From: an uncultured Bacteroides sp.
GTDB taxonomy: Bacteria; Bacteroidota; Bacteroidia; Bacteroidales; Bacteroidaceae
Assembly (NCBI GenBank): GCA_902472795.1
Contig: CABROZ010000015.1
Span: 1 to 30,045 of the forward strand
DNA: 30,045 bases
Direction of reading: 5' to 3'
Shown piece by piece: positions 29,938-30,045 of the stretch. The notes under the pieces are model-generated. The model had not been told where the DNA came from. It was given only the letters and a program-made list of their open reading frames with translations, and ran no database searches. The stretch's first letter is position 1; the number at the start of each line of letters is the position of its first letter. The position numbers were made by a program, and so were the translations under genes.

Positions 29938-30045
29938 ATAAAGTTCGGGGTCGTTCAGGATATTCCTCCACCACAGCGGCTTTTCTTCCAGTGCTTTCCA
30001 TAGTAACCATTCTATTTTCCGCTACGACAATTTTATCGGCTGGTT

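Overview
The window looks like chromosomal DNA of a Bacteroides-type gut bacterium (Bacteroidales). This rests on several -7 promoter boxes of the form TAnnTTTG, mostly weak Shine-Dalgarno signals, a long three-domain IspG (630 aa), a DUF5723-type outer-membrane protein, a nucleoside kinase with a ThrRS-like N-terminus, and a secreted GH43 glycosidase beside ordinary housekeeping genes. I see no insertion sequence, prophage, rRNA or CRISPR array.

Layout. 1-4517: a partial tRNA-Asn (minus) is divergent from a PfkB-family kinase and an S41 protease; then a terminator, a promoter, a possible 27-aa mini-ORF and a DUF5723 protein. 4541-9943: a minus-strand block, read right to left as rpoN, a PAP2 phosphatase, gcvH, purE and ispG. 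9944-10328: a divergent intergenic region with four palindromes at an exact 23-bp period. 10329-11702: an M24 aminopeptidase. 11806-16533: a minus-strand block of TGS/nucleoside kinase, sialate O-acetylesterase-like protein and a membrane ATPase of histidine-kinase type that lacks the phospho-accepting His. 16616-18313: Na/Pi cotransporter with a PhoU tail, convergent with a 53-aa rubredoxin. 18705-22895: an overlapping three-gene unit of Ca2+ P-type ATPase, HAD phosphatase and ribF. 22896-23280: a repeat-rich intergenic region with a 21-bp perfect hairpin. 23281-24909: GH43. 24910-25255: two long perfect palindromes, then operator-like TATCGAAAAAC repeats.

25256-29179 is a compact accessory cassette of six genes: a 48-aa hydrophobic peptide, a CPBP intramembrane protease, two DUF2975 membrane proteins, a YozG-like HTH regulator, and a membrane-anchored MutS-type ATPase. 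The operator-like repeats immediately upstream and the encoded HTH protein suggest an autoregulated unit. This is the best candidate here for an undescribed system. It is met tail to tail by an AT-richer gene with a PD-(D/E)xK-like motif. That gene's coding sequence appears to run upstream of its only usable start (GTG) to an in-frame amber stop, so it may be broken.

All functional calls come from recognising motifs by eye. No database search was possible.
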